Shown: one piece after another, positions 27,051 to 35,366 of the stretch | Position numbering within the stretch: the stretch's first letter is position 1 | Layout: every line of letters starts with the position of its first letter | DNA from: Streptomyces erythrochromogenes | Lineage (GTDB): Bacteria; Actinomycetota; Actinomycetes; Streptomycetales; Streptomycetaceae | DNA length: 64,000 nt | Direction: 5' to 3' | Assembly: GCF_036170895.1 (NCBI RefSeq) | Contig: NZ_CP108036.1 | Span: forward strand, 7,041,501-7,105,500 | Translations under genes and position numbers: made by a program | Notes under the pieces: generated by a model | Seen by the model: only the letters and a program-made list of their open reading frames with translations | Told to the model about the DNA's origin: nothing | The model's database searches: none

Positions 27051-29915
27051 TCAGCCGTTGCCGTTGCCGTTGCCGTTCCGGACCGGTGCGACCGGGCGCC
27101 AGGGCGCGAAGGCGCTCGCCCCGCGCGGCAGGATGCCGGCCAGCTCGGGGCAGTGCCGCAGGATGACGCTCGTCATGCCGCCCCGCTCGATCCAGTCCAT
27201 GCCCAGCGGCGTGTAGACCTCCGGCCGGAAGTCCACCGTGAGGAAGCGGTCGCTCTGCAGGCGCCTGCTGGCCATCAGGATGAACACGCGGAAGGCGGTG
27301 TCGCTGAAGCCGAAGCCCGCGGGCGGATTCTCGGCGAACAGCCCCACCATCGTGTCGACGTCGTCCACCGAGCGGTAGACGTCCCGCAGCCGTGCGACCG
27401 TCTCCGGGTCGGAGGAGAGGTCCTCGAACCGCCGGATCCGCGGCTTGTGCAGGCCGGCCCGGAAGTCGTTGTAGCGCGGGACGCCGCGGCGCCGGGTGCG
27501 CACCAGGTCGACCACGGAGAGGTCGATCACCTCCCCGTCCCGCTCGAACGCCTGCAGGGCGCGCGGGAAGTTGTGCAGGGTGATCGCCCCCGGGTGGGCG
27601 ATGCCCAGCGAGTACAGGGTGTTCACCAGACCCGTCTTGCGGATGAGCGGCTCCGTCGCGGCGCCCTGGAGGGCCGCGAAGTCCAGGGTGTCGAGCCGAC
27701 GGCCGAACCGGTGGTCGACGAGCTCGTAGTCGTCGGGCATCAGCGGGTGCATCCGGTAGACGGTGACGAACTCCTCCGTGAGGGAGTACGGGGCACCGTG
27801 GTGGTCGGGCAGGGTCTTCGGGATGCCCTGGCGCCCGTTCGCCTCCAGCAGCCAGACGCCCAACTGGTCGAGCCACTTCTTCGGCGGTCCCTCCCAGTTG
27901 GTCCGCATGCCGATGTCGAGCGTCTTGGTGGCGAGGATCGCGGGGGTCCACTCGACCGTGTGGATCTTCGCGATCAGGGCGGAGACGACCAGGCGGGCCG
28001 TGTGGTAGACCCGTTCCTCGTCCATGCGCGGATACTCGTGCCGCAGGGCTTCGCACACCGCGTTGTGCTCACGGGCGAAGAGGGTGTGCATGGCGCTGAG
28101 GCCGAGCCACCAGTTGTCGGTGAACCCGGTGAGCGGGGAGCCGTTCGGGCCGTTGGGGAGGTGGCCGTCCTCCAGCCGCAGGCCGGCGCCGCCGTCGGGC
28201 TCGCGCAACGCGGTCGCCGCGGACCGGTCGCCGCCGTAGACCTCCGAGCCGTCCCACCAGTGCGACACGTCGCTGGCGAAGACGATCGGCGGCCGCCCGC
28301 CGGGCGTGGGCACCGCCTCGTCCTCGCCGAAGCGCATCACCGCCTCGCGCGGGCCGCCCGGGGTGTTCTGCCAGGTCTCGCCGGGTGGCAGCGGCACCTC
28401 GACGCTGCGGGTGGAGACCGGGAGCCTCCTGTGCTTGACCCAGTCGTGCACCTGGAACTGGATCCACGCGGCGGCGATGACGTTCAGCGAGGTCGCGGGG
28501 ATGAACGCCTCACGCCGCAGCAGTTCCCTGCTGACGGTGACCGGATTGGGCGAGTCGAACCGGTCCGGGCGGTAGACGGGCGCCATGGTGCGGCCGAACG
28601 TCGCCCCGACGGCTCCCATCCGCGGCGCCGACAGATCGTTGAACGAGCCGTCGTAACTACGCCTGACCAGCAGCTCCTCGTCGGGCGGTGCCTTCACCGG
28701 ACCGGCCTCGGGCGGAGCCTCGTGGGCCTCGGTGTCGATGAGGTTGTGGCGCCGCAGCGTCTGCCGGAAAGCCATGAGGTTGAGCAGGCCGAGCGGGGTG
28801 GGCAGCCGGTGCCACGGCACGAAGCGGTTGACCGTGCGGAAGCCGGCCCGCAGCGGTGCCCCGAGCAGGGTGTTGCGGCGCGGCTCGACCGTCACGAAGC
28901 GGCGGCCCAGGCGGTGGGCGCTGCTCGCCTCGTAGGCGGCCTTGCGGGCCCGGTTGAGGTTGCCCAGGGGGCGGAAGCCCGCCGAGGTGTGCCACGGGTT
29001 GAACGCCAGCAGATCGACCCGTGCCGCACCGGCACGGGCCTGCGCGGTGTGGACGTCCTGGCGCGGGACGGTCAGCGTGGCCACCGGTACGACGGGGGCG
29101 ACACCCTCCTGCCACTCGGCCGCACCGTCCTCGACCGGCGTGCTCCGTGCGTCCACGTAGCGCTGCACGCACAGCTCGAAGACGACGTCCCCCTGGCGCA
29201 GCCGCTGGGAGAGCTCGCGCCGCAGGTAGTCGGGATCGGTGCCCGACGCGGCCGGGGCCGGCGCGGCGGACGCGGCGGGCCGCAGCTGGTAGCGCACCGG
29301 CCCGCGGTCGCCCCACAGGATCGCGCCGCGGCTCCAGTACGTCTCCAGGGCCAGGCTGCGCACCGTACGCCTGGTTCCCGCGACGATGTTGCGCCGCATC
29401 CGGGTGGCCGTGGGCCAGCCGACCGCCAGGGGCAGCTTGAGGAACAGGGCGATCCCCTTGCGCAGCCGCGAGTCGGCACCCGCCATGGCCTTGGCGAAGG
29501 CGACGAACTCACGCGCGTCGCGGGCGTGGGAGACCGGGAAGCTCGTCATCAGCAGATCGATGGCTTCACCCGGGCCCACCTCGACGCGCAGCGCCGCCCC
29601 GCGCAGATCGGGCGCGAAGTCGGGCTGACGGACCCCGCTCGCGTTGGAGAGCCGGACCGTGACCGGGTACTCGGCTCCGGGCGCGGCGAATCCCGCCCGC
29701 AGTTCCGCCGGGAGGTCCTCGCGGAACCTCAGCCGGGCGTTCTCCACGCCGAGGACCGCCTTGGCGTGGAAGGTCCGGTCGACGGCGGCGGCGCCACTGC
29801 GCTTCTTCACCTTGTGCTGCACCCGCAGCAGCTCACGCGTCAACCGTTCGAAGACCAGCCGTTCGGCCTCCGGACTGCCGCCGGCGTAGCGCTCGTACTG
29901 TTCGACCTCGTCCAT
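27051..29915 (-). CDS. Catalase-like / alpha-dioxygenase-like haem peroxidase fusion
   Basis: A 954-residue soluble protein with two haem modules. Residues 1-340 follow the catalase family (distal His50 in RTFHAK; YPVTVRLSNASG; late FNPW and RARKAAYEAS, where the Tyr may ligate haem). Residues about 395-930 follow animal-type haem peroxidases of the pathogen-induced-oxygenase group (distal His in WIQFQVHDWVKH about 489, FAREHNAVCE, proximal His in IAKIHTVEWTP about 650). The tail is NGNGNGNG. Eukaryotic and coral relatives of these modules make and rearrange fatty-acid hydroperoxides. It is divergent from a protease/hydrolase fusion. ATG 29915 has GAAGAGG upstream. Confidence 0.82.
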   Translation of the reverse strand: MDEVEQYERYAGGSPEAERLVFERLTRELLRVQHKVKKRSGAAAVDRTFHAKAVLGVENARLRFREDLPAELRAGFAAPGAEYPVTVRLSNASGVRQPDFAPDLRGAALRVEVGPGEAIDLLMTSFPVSHARDAREFVAFAKAMAGADSRLRKGIALFLKLPLAVGWPTATRMRRNIVAGTRRTVRSLALETYWSRGAILWGDRGPVRYQLRPAASAAPAPAASGTDPDYLRRELSQRLRQGDVVFELCVQRYVDARSTPVEDGAAEWQEGVAPVVPVATLTVPRQDVHTAQARAGAARVDLLAFNPWHTSAGFRPLGNLNRARKAAYEASSAHRLGRRFVTVEPRRNTLLGAPLRAGFRTVNRFVPWHRLPTPLGLLNLMAFRQTLRRHNLIDTEAHEAPPEAGPVKAPPDEELLVRRSYDGSFNDLSAPRMGAVGATFGRTMAPVYRPDRFDSPNPVTVSRELLRREAFIPATSLNVIAAAWIQFQVHDWVKHRRLPVSTRSVEVPLPPGETWQNTPGGPREAVMRFGEDEAVPTPGGRPPIVFASDVSHWWDGSEVYGGDRSAATALREPDGGAGLRLEDGHLPNGPNGSPLTGFTDNWWLGLSAMHTLFAREHNAVCEALRHEYPRMDEERVYHTARLVVSALIAKIHTVEWTPAILATKTLDIGMRTNWEGPPKKWLDQLGVWLLEANGRQGIPKTLPDHHGAPYSLTEEFVTVYRMHPLMPDDYELVDHRFGRRLDTLDFAALQGAATEPLIRKTGLVNTLYSLGIAHPGAITLHNFPRALQAFERDGEVIDLSVVDLVRTRRRGVPRYNDFRAGLHKPRIRRFEDLSSDPETVARLRDVYRSVDDVDTMVGLFAENPPAGFGFSDTAFRVFILMASRRLQSDRFLTVDFRPEVYTPLGMDWIERGGMTSVILRHCPELAGILPRGASAFAPWRPVAPVRNGNGNGNG

Positions 29916-30244
29916 GCGAGCCTCTTCCCGGAGGGGATTTCCCTGTACTCCCCACGACGCTGCCCCAGCCCTCGGCCGCTGTCGTGCGGAGCGGGGCAGA
30001 CAGGCGAAAACCCAGGTGAACGGCGGGGTGCGGGGCATCACGGTGCAACCGCGCCCGCCCACCTGTCCGGCGCAGCGCCCCGGAATCTTCTGCGTCCGGA
30101 CATCGCCCCAGGAAGCCGCTTCGGTGCGTGCCGTCCGCTCCGTCCGGCGCGGTCGCGGCCGCACCCGTTGTTGTTGCGGCATCGAGAGCGCGTCCGCCTT
30201 CTGGAAGGCGTCGGAAGACCCACATCGACAGAACGGTGAGTGGC
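29916..30244. promoter_or_regulatory. Divergent promoter region between the two fusion enzymes
   Basis: This 329-base spacer has no gene. It contains a perfect 16-base palindrome CGCCTTCTGGAAGGCG (30195-30210) about 35 bases before the protease start, a plausible operator or 5' hairpin. No confident -35/-10 pair is visible for either gene. Confidence 0.4.
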
Positions 30245-32347
30245 ATGCTCCCCTCCAACGAATCCCCGGAAGAGCAGGAACAGCAGAAGGCGGCGGCGCA
30301 GCGGTACCGCGCGGCGTCCTCGGAGCGCAAGGAGATCGAGGCCAAGCTGGCAGCCGGGGTGCGGTACCCGGACACCCCGGAGCGGATCGCCTCCCGGGCC
30401 AACCGGCTGCTCGAACGGGGCGGGATTCCGCCGACGGCGGCGGTGGAGAGCGTCCACGCGGAGGCGCTGGACGTTCCCGAGACCCTGGAGCGGGTCATCG
30501 GACTCACCAAGGACCTCCAGCCGTGGAGCTTCCTGCCCCGGGGTGCTCGCGCGGCCGCCACCGTCGCCCGGATCTCGATCCTGCGGGGCGGTCTCGAACG
30601 GCCGCACGGAACCGGCTTCCTGGTCTCCCCCCGGCTGCTGCTCACCAACCACCACGTGCTGCCGGACCCGGAGACGGCACGGCGCTGCTTCCTGGAGTTC
30701 AACGCCCAGGTCACCATCGACAACGCACCCGACGCCGCGATCCGGTTCACCCTCGACCCGGACACCTTCTTCACGGCGGACAGGCATCTCGACTACGCGC
30801 TGGTGGCGGTCGCTCCCGCAGCCGACGGCGGTCTCGCCGGCGAGAAGTTCGGATGGAACCGGCTCAGCATCCAGCAGGGCAAACTCGTCCAGAACGAACC
30901 GGTCAACGTCATCGGCCACCCGATGGGCCGGCTCAAGGAGATCGCGCTCCGCGACAACGCCCTCGTGCAGCGGCTCGACGACTTCCTCCACTACCGGACC
31001 GACACCGAGCCCGGCAATTCCGGGTCCCCGGTCTTCAACGACCAGTGGGAGGTCGTGGCGCTGCACCACATGGGCGTCCCGAACACGGACGCCCAGGGCC
31101 GCATCCTGCGCAAGGACGGCCAGCTGTGGCGCAGTGGCATCGACAGCGACGACACCGTCGACTACGTCTCGAACGAGGGCGCCCGTACCAGCTCGATCCT
31201 CAAGCACCTCGCCGCGTTGCCGCTGGACCCCGGGCGGCGGGCGCTGCTGGCGGAGATGGGTCCCGAGTCGGGGCTCCGGCAGGACGCCGTCGCAGGTCCG
31301 GTGGAGACCCCGGTCGCGCCGCTGGCGCCGCTCGCGCCCGTAGCGCCGGCCGTGGCCCCGGCCCGGACCCCGACCCCGACGCCGACCCCGCAGGAGGCGG
31401 CCGCGACCCCCGCGCCCGCCGGGACCCGCGTCGGCCTGAAGGCCCCGATGAAGGCGTTCGGCGGCGCACGCCACCTGGTGTTCCTGCACGGCCGGAGCCA
31501 GCAGGGCAAGGACCCCGAGGTGCTCCGCCGCGGCTGGACCGGGGGACTCAACCACGGACTCACCCGCGCCGGGCTCCGCACCGTGGACCCGGGGGACGTC
31601 TGGTTCCCCTACTACGGTGACCGGATCGTCGAGGTCATCGGGCAACACGAGGCGCTTCCCGCCTCCTACGCCGACGCCCCCGCCGTGGCGGCGCTGGAGG
31701 CCTTCGCCGCCCGGTCCGAGCAGGGCACGTACGAGCAGCTCGTCATGGAGGCGGCGGTCCGGGCCGGCATGCCGCCGAACGGGCAGGAGGCCGCGGAGAA
31801 CATCGGCAGCACGATCGTCGGTTCCCTCCAGGGAGCCCTGGGCTGGCTGGCGGCCAAGACGGACGTGGACGCGTTGGCCATCGCGACCATCTTCCGTGAC
31901 GTGGATGCCTACCTCAACGACCAGGCGGTCCGCGACGCCGTCCTGGACCGTGTGTCCGAGGAGATCCCGCACGAAGGCGAGCTGGTCCTGGTGACCCACA
32001 GCCTCGGCACGGTGGTCGGCATGGACCTCGTCGCCAAGCGGCTCCGCCCGGGCATGAAGGTCACCCTCCTCGTCACCGCGGGCAGCCCCCTGGGGATGAA
32101 CGCGGTCACCAGCCGTCTCATCCCGCCGGGCACCGAGCGCCCCGGAGTCGTCCGCGAGTGGGTCAACGCCTGGTGCCCGACCGACGCGGTGGCCATCGGC
32201 TGCCCGCTGGAGCCCGTCTGGGGCAAGCTGACGGAAGAGCACGCCGTGGTGAACGCGAGCGACCGCGCCCACAGCATCGAGGAGTACCTCGCCCACCCCG
32301 AAGTCGCCACGGCGATCGACAAGTTCCTCGCCAGACCCACCACCTGA
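30245..32347 (+). CDS. V8-like serine protease / alpha-beta hydrolase fusion
   Basis: A 700-residue protein with no signal peptide. After a charged helical N terminus, residues about 100-330 are a trypsin-like V8 fold: His in TNHHVLP (about 138), Asp in HLDYALVAV and Ser in EPGNSGSPVFN (about 259), all present. A Pro/Ala/Thr linker (PTPTPTP) leads to a second hydrolase from residue 405 (LVFLHGRSQQG) with nucleophile motif VTHSLGTVV (about 585) and a late His in the C-terminal 60 residues. In-frame GTG 30236 is an alternative start. A protease activating or releasing its lipase-like partner is possible. It is divergent from the haem fusion and likely co-regulated. Confidence 0.8.
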   Translation: MLPSNESPEEQEQQKAAAQRYRAASSERKEIEAKLAAGVRYPDTPERIASRANRLLERGGIPPTAAVESVHAEALDVPETLERVIGLTKDLQPWSFLPRGARAAATVARISILRGGLERPHGTGFLVSPRLLLTNHHVLPDPETARRCFLEFNAQVTIDNAPDAAIRFTLDPDTFFTADRHLDYALVAVAPAADGGLAGEKFGWNRLSIQQGKLVQNEPVNVIGHPMGRLKEIALRDNALVQRLDDFLHYRTDTEPGNSGSPVFNDQWEVVALHHMGVPNTDAQGRILRKDGQLWRSGIDSDDTVDYVSNEGARTSSILKHLAALPLDPGRRALLAEMGPESGLRQDAVAGPVETPVAPLAPLAPVAPAVAPARTPTPTPTPQEAAATPAPAGTRVGLKAPMKAFGGARHLVFLHGRSQQGKDPEVLRRGWTGGLNHGLTRAGLRTVDPGDVWFPYYGDRIVEVIGQHEALPASYADAPAVAALEAFAARSEQGTYEQLVMEAAVRAGMPPNGQEAAENIGSTIVGSLQGALGWLAAKTDVDALAIATIFRDVDAYLNDQAVRDAVLDRVSEEIPHEGELVLVTHSLGTVVGMDLVAKRLRPGMKVTLLVTAGSPLGMNAVTSRLIPPGTERPGVVREWVNAWCPTDAVAIGCPLEPVWGKLTEEHAVVNASDRAHSIEEYLAHPEVATAIDKFLARPTT

Positions 32348-32358
32348 CCCACCCGGCC

Positions 32359-32394
32359 CGGGCGGGCACGACGCATGCACCACTTGCCCGCCCG
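32359..32394 (+). terminator. Terminator after the protease/hydrolase fusion
   Basis: CGGGCGGGCA (32359-32368) and TGCCCGCCCG (32385-32394) pair perfectly around a 16-base loop, 12 bases after the stop. Confidence 0.65.
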
Positions 32395-32548
32395 CGGCGG
32401 GTGCCGGTACCGCTCCGGCACGTCGAGGCGGTCGACCCACGGGTGCGCCCCGGGACGCCGCCCGGGCCGGCCGCTCCCCGTTCTGCCGCGGGGCGCCCGG
32501 CACGACCTGGATGCGCCACGGCCTTCCGGCCGCGCCGAGGGGGCGCAA

Positions 32549-33331
32549 ATGAGTCGACAGCACCCCCGGCACCCGGCAGAGTGGCCGCCCGTGACGAGCA
32601 GTGAACTGTGGACCCGCGCGACCGCCGACCGCTACGACGCCGAGGAGGCCGAAACGTCCTCGGCTGCCGTTCTCGGGCCGACGATCGCCTTCCTCGCCGA
32701 GCTCGCCGGAGACGGCCGGGCACTCGAATTCGCCATCGGAACCGGCCGCGTGGGCGTCCCGCTCCGGCAACGCGGCGTGCCGGTGGTGGGCATCGAACTG
32801 TCCGAGCACATGGCAGCGGTGCTGCGGCGCAAGATCGACGAGGACACGCTCCCGGTAACCCTCGGGGACATGGCCACCACCGTCGTCCCGGGCGGGTTCA
32901 CCCTGGTCTATCTCGTCTACAACACCATCACGAACCTGCTCACGCAGGACGAGCAGGTCGAGTGCTTCCGCAACGCCGCACGTCACCTGCAGCCCGGCGG
33001 CCGATTCGTCATCGAGCTGGGAGTGCCGCCGCTGCGGTTCCTGCCGCCCGGCCAGGTCGCGGTGCCGTTCGACGTCTCCGAGCAGCACGTCGGCTTCGAC
33101 ACCTTCGACCTGGTCGAACAGATCCTCGTCTCGCACCACTTCACCCTCGACGGCGACGACGGCCACTACCGCCGCGACAGCTCCCGGCACCGGTACGCCT
33201 GGCCGGCGGAGCTCGACCTGATGGCACGGATCGCCGGGCTCGAACTGGAACGCCGTGTCGCGGACTGGGACGGGTCGCCGTTCACCCAGGACTCCGCGCA
33301 GCACATCTCCGTGTGGCGCAAGCCGACCTGA
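32549..33331 (+). CDS. Class I SAM-dependent methyltransferase
   Basis: A 260-residue stand-alone methyltransferase. SAM motif I is LEFAIGTGRVGVPL (near residue 57, with Ile where many have Gly), followed by VVGIELSEHM, GDMATT, LVYLVYNTITNLL and LQPGGRFVIELGVP. Small-molecule methyltransferases of this group act on O, N or C atoms, and the substrate cannot be read. ATG 32549 has GAGG in range; the in-frame GTG 32591 would remove a non-conserved leader. It converges on the TetR gene, with 9 bases between stops. Confidence 0.82.
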   Translation: MSRQHPRHPAEWPPVTSSELWTRATADRYDAEEAETSSAAVLGPTIAFLAELAGDGRALEFAIGTGRVGVPLRQRGVPVVGIELSEHMAAVLRRKIDEDTLPVTLGDMATTVVPGGFTLVYLVYNTITNLLTQDEQVECFRNAARHLQPGGRFVIELGVPPLRFLPPGQVAVPFDVSEQHVGFDTFDLVEQILVSHHFTLDGDDGHYRRDSSRHRYAWPAELDLMARIAGLELERRVADWDGSPFTQDSAQHISVWRKPT

Positions 33332-33340
33332 GGCCGACCG

Positions 33341-33976
33341 TCACCTCGCCCGGTCATCCGCCCAGTGCACGCGCCCGAGATGGATCAGGCGCAGCTGGGC
33401 GAGGGCCGTGCCGGTGGCGGCCGAGCAGTCGTCGCCCCGCAGGGATGCGGTCAGGAACGCCGAGGCCGTCATGAACATGTGATCCACCAGCAGTCGCGAC
33501 AGCATCGTCACGTCGTCAGCCTCCCAGCCCGCGCTCAGGCGGTCGGCGCCCAGTGCGACGCCTATCTCGTCGGCGAAGACGTCGAGTTGCGCGGCGATGG
33601 CCTCGCGCACCGCCCGTACCCCGCCGTGGCGCTCGCGGACCAGGAAACGGACGTGCCCGGGCCGGTCGCGCACCAGCTCGCCGATGAGCCGCACCGCGGC
33701 GTCGCCGCGGCGGTCGGCGTCGCCGGTCGAGGTGAGGATCTCCCGCACCGTCCCGTGCAGGCTGGCCAGTGCCTCCTCGACCAGCGCGGTTCCCAGCTCG
33801 TCCATGCCCCGGAAGTGCCGGTAGAAGGCGGTGGGGGCGACTCCGGCGGCCCGGGTCACTTCCCGGAGGCCGAGGCTGCCGAGGCTGCGCTCCGCCAACT
33901 CCGACAGGGCCGCATCGAGGAGCGCGCGTCGGGTGCGGCGGCGCTGGGTCTCGCGAAGGCCGGTCTCTGCACTCAT
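33341..33976 (-). CDS. TetR-family regulator (FabR-like)
   Basis: A 211-residue repressor. The N-terminal HTH LGLREVTRAAGVAPTAFYRHFRGMDELG and the following helix ALVEEALASLHGTVREIL are typical of the FabR/DesT-like group that controls unsaturated fatty-acid genes. That fits the desaturase/reductase pair 4 kb downstream, although the link is inference. It is divergent from two small membrane-protein genes, with a palindrome at 34039-34060 between them. Confidence 0.85.
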   Translation of the reverse strand: MSAETGLRETQRRRTRRALLDAALSELAERSLGSLGLREVTRAAGVAPTAFYRHFRGMDELGTALVEEALASLHGTVREILTSTGDADRRGDAAVRLIGELVRDRPGHVRFLVRERHGGVRAVREAIAAQLDVFADEIGVALGADRLSAGWEADDVTMLSRLLVDHMFMTASAFLTASLRGDDCSAATGTALAQLRLIHLGRVHWADDRAR

Positions 33977-34038
33977 GACGCGAAGTCAACCGCGTCACAG
34001 TCGTCCGTCGCCAGCATGATGCAAACTGGACTGGGTAG

Positions 34039-34060
34039 TCAGTGAACAACTGTTACCTGA
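34039..34060. promoter_or_regulatory. Probable TetR operator
   Basis: A 22-base interrupted palindrome with half-sites TCAGnnAACA and TGTTnnCTGA. It lies between the TetR start and the AGGAGG-type ribosome site (34063-34067) of the membrane-protein pair. Confidence 0.55.
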
Positions 34061-34074
34061 ATGGAGGACGTCTC

Positions 34075-34269
34075 ATGCTCTTCCTCGTAGGTGCAATGCT
34101 GGTGCTCGGCGTCGTCCTCGGCGTCGTGGCCCATGTACCCGCGCCCGTCAGCATGGTCGCCGGTCTCGCCATCGCTCTCTGGCTCGCCCTCTTCGCCGCC
34201 CGCGAGCGCCTCTTCGGCCACCGCCGGTCCGGAGGACGGCTCGACCACGACCCCCGAGGTGCCCGATGA
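34075..34269 (+). CDS. Small two-helix membrane protein
   Basis: A 64-residue protein made of two hydrophobic helices (LFLVGAMLVLGVVLGVVAHV; SMVAGLAIALWLALFAA) and a basic tail (RERLFGHRRSGGRLDHD). I do not recognise a named family. ATG 34075 is fixed by GGAGG 7 bases upstream. It overlaps the next gene by ATGA, so both are one unit probably repressed by the adjacent TetR protein. Confidence 0.7.
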   Translation: MLFLVGAMLVLGVVLGVVAHVPAPVSMVAGLAIALWLALFAARERLFGHRRSGGRLDHDPRGAR

Positions 34270-34547
34270 GCCCGCAGGTGGATGCCCGTACCGCAGCCCG
34301 AGGGCCGGCCCGCACCCGTGACGCCGACGCGATGGCCGTCACCGGCTTCGTCCTCGGCCTGGTGGGGCTGCTCGTGATGAACCTGATCCTCGGCCCGACC
34401 GCCGTCGTCCTCGGCGTCCTCGCACTGCTGCGGCACACGACCAGGCCCGGCCGGGCCCGCCTGGCCATCGGCCTGGGCCTGGCCGACGTGGTGCTCCTCG
34501 TCTGCCTCGTCACCGCCGACGGGACCTGGTCGTGGAGCCTGACCTGA
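34266..34547 (+). CDS. DUF4190-like small membrane protein
   Basis: A 93-residue protein with a polar N terminus (residues 1-22) and two membrane helices (VTGFVLGLVGLLVMNLILGP; a second near residues 66-84), the pattern of DUF4190 proteins. The start lies in the stop of the preceding small membrane protein. The function is unknown; it could form a complex with its partner in response to membrane change sensed through the TetR regulator. Confidence 0.7.
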   Translation: MSPQVDARTAARGPARTRDADAMAVTGFVLGLVGLLVMNLILGPTAVVLGVLALLRHTTRPGRARLAIGLGLADVVLLVCLVTADGTWSWSLT

Positions 34548-34572
34548 ACTTCCCGGCCCGGGGGCGGTCCCG

Positions 34573-34785
34573 GTGCGGGCCGGTAGCGACGGCCGGCCCC
34601 GGGTGACCGACGGGCCGGCCCGGGCGGGAGACGTCCTGGCCGGGTACTGGGTCGTCGACGTCAAGAGCGAGGAGCGGGCCCTGGAGATCGCCGCACGGGC
34701 GTCGGCCTGCCCCGGACCCGGCGGGAAGCCCGGCAGCGACCCGGTCGAAGTGCACCCGATCGCTGCGGACCCGACGACAGCCTGA
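34573..34785 (+). pseudogene. Fragment of a YCII/DGPF-domain protein
   Basis: Residues 17-66 of this 70-residue frame (AGDVLAGYWVVDVKSEERALEIAARAS, then VEVHPI) match only the C-terminal half of YCII-related proteins. The usual N-terminal strand with its His/Asp is missing. It starts with a poor GTG. Most likely a leftover of a deleted gene. Confidence 0.5.
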
Positions 34786-34810
34786 GCCGCAGGCCGGGCC
34801 CGGCCGGGCC

Positions 34811-34837
34811 GGTCCGGACCTGGCCCGGCTCGTTCCG
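34811..34837. terminator. GC-rich hairpin between convergent genes
   Basis: GCCGGGCCGGTCC pairs with GGACC-TGGCCCGGC with one bulged T. It lies between the YCII fragment and the oppositely oriented lysine-rich small protein. Confidence 0.45.
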
Positions 34838-34857
34838 GCCGGTTCAGGTGCCGTTCC

Positions 34858-35229
34858 CTAGGCGGACCTGCGGCGCAGAGCCCGGCGGACCGCGTACAGG
34901 GCGACGAGCAGCCCGATGACGACGACCAGAACGATCAGGAGATTCTTGAACAGGCCGCCCTTCTTCTTGCCCTTCTTCTTGCCCTTCTTGTTCCCGGTGG
35001 TGGCCCGGACCTGGGACGACGCCGGCGCCTGGTGGAGACCGGCTGCCACGCCGGCGCCGGCGAGCGGACCGCCCTGCGGCAGCGCCGCGGCGGCATGAGC
35101 CTGCCGGGCGCCCGGAGCGGCAGCCGAGGCGGTGGCCGCGGGACCCAGGAGCAGTCCGGCGAGCACGAAGAGCGGAACGATCGCCGCCGCGACCGTCGGG
35201 CGCTTCTTCGGACGGCTGTTCGTTGTCAC
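34858..35229 (-). CDS. Small exported membrane protein with Lys/Gly stretch
   Basis: A 123-residue protein with a signal-like helix (PTVAAAIVPLFVLAGLLLGPA), an alanine-rich outer segment, a highly basic block NKKGKKKGKKKGG and a C-terminal membrane helix (NLLIVLVVVIGLLVALYAV) ending in RRALRRRSA. GTG 35229 follows GGGGGAGA by 3-4 bases. No family is recognised. It resembles small actinobacterial envelope proteins; it follows the Ser/Thr kinase gene on the same strand after 137 bases and may be co-expressed. Confidence 0.6.
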   Translation of the reverse strand: MTTNSRPKKRPTVAAAIVPLFVLAGLLLGPAATASAAAPGARQAHAAAALPQGGPLAGAGVAAGLHQAPASSQVRATTGNKKGKKKGKKKGGLFKNLLIVLVVVIGLLVALYAVRRALRRRSA

Positions 35230-35366
35230 TGTCTCCCCCAGTTCTCCCCTGCCCTGTCCGGACCCGGTGGGATCCGGAAGGCCGAGGCTTGAAAGCATCG
35301 TCGACGAGTTCGACCGCCCCTGCAAGGACACGGACCGGGCAACGTCGTCGGGTGCGCGAGCCACCG

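Noticed and set aside
27054..27076. CCGTTG hexamer repeats at the end of the haem protein gene
   Set aside because: They encode the NGNGNGNG tail; too short and in frame to be called a separate repeat element.
31366..31395. Short tandem CCGACC-type repeats
   Set aside because: They encode the Pro-Thr linker between the protease and hydrolase domains, a codon-level effect.
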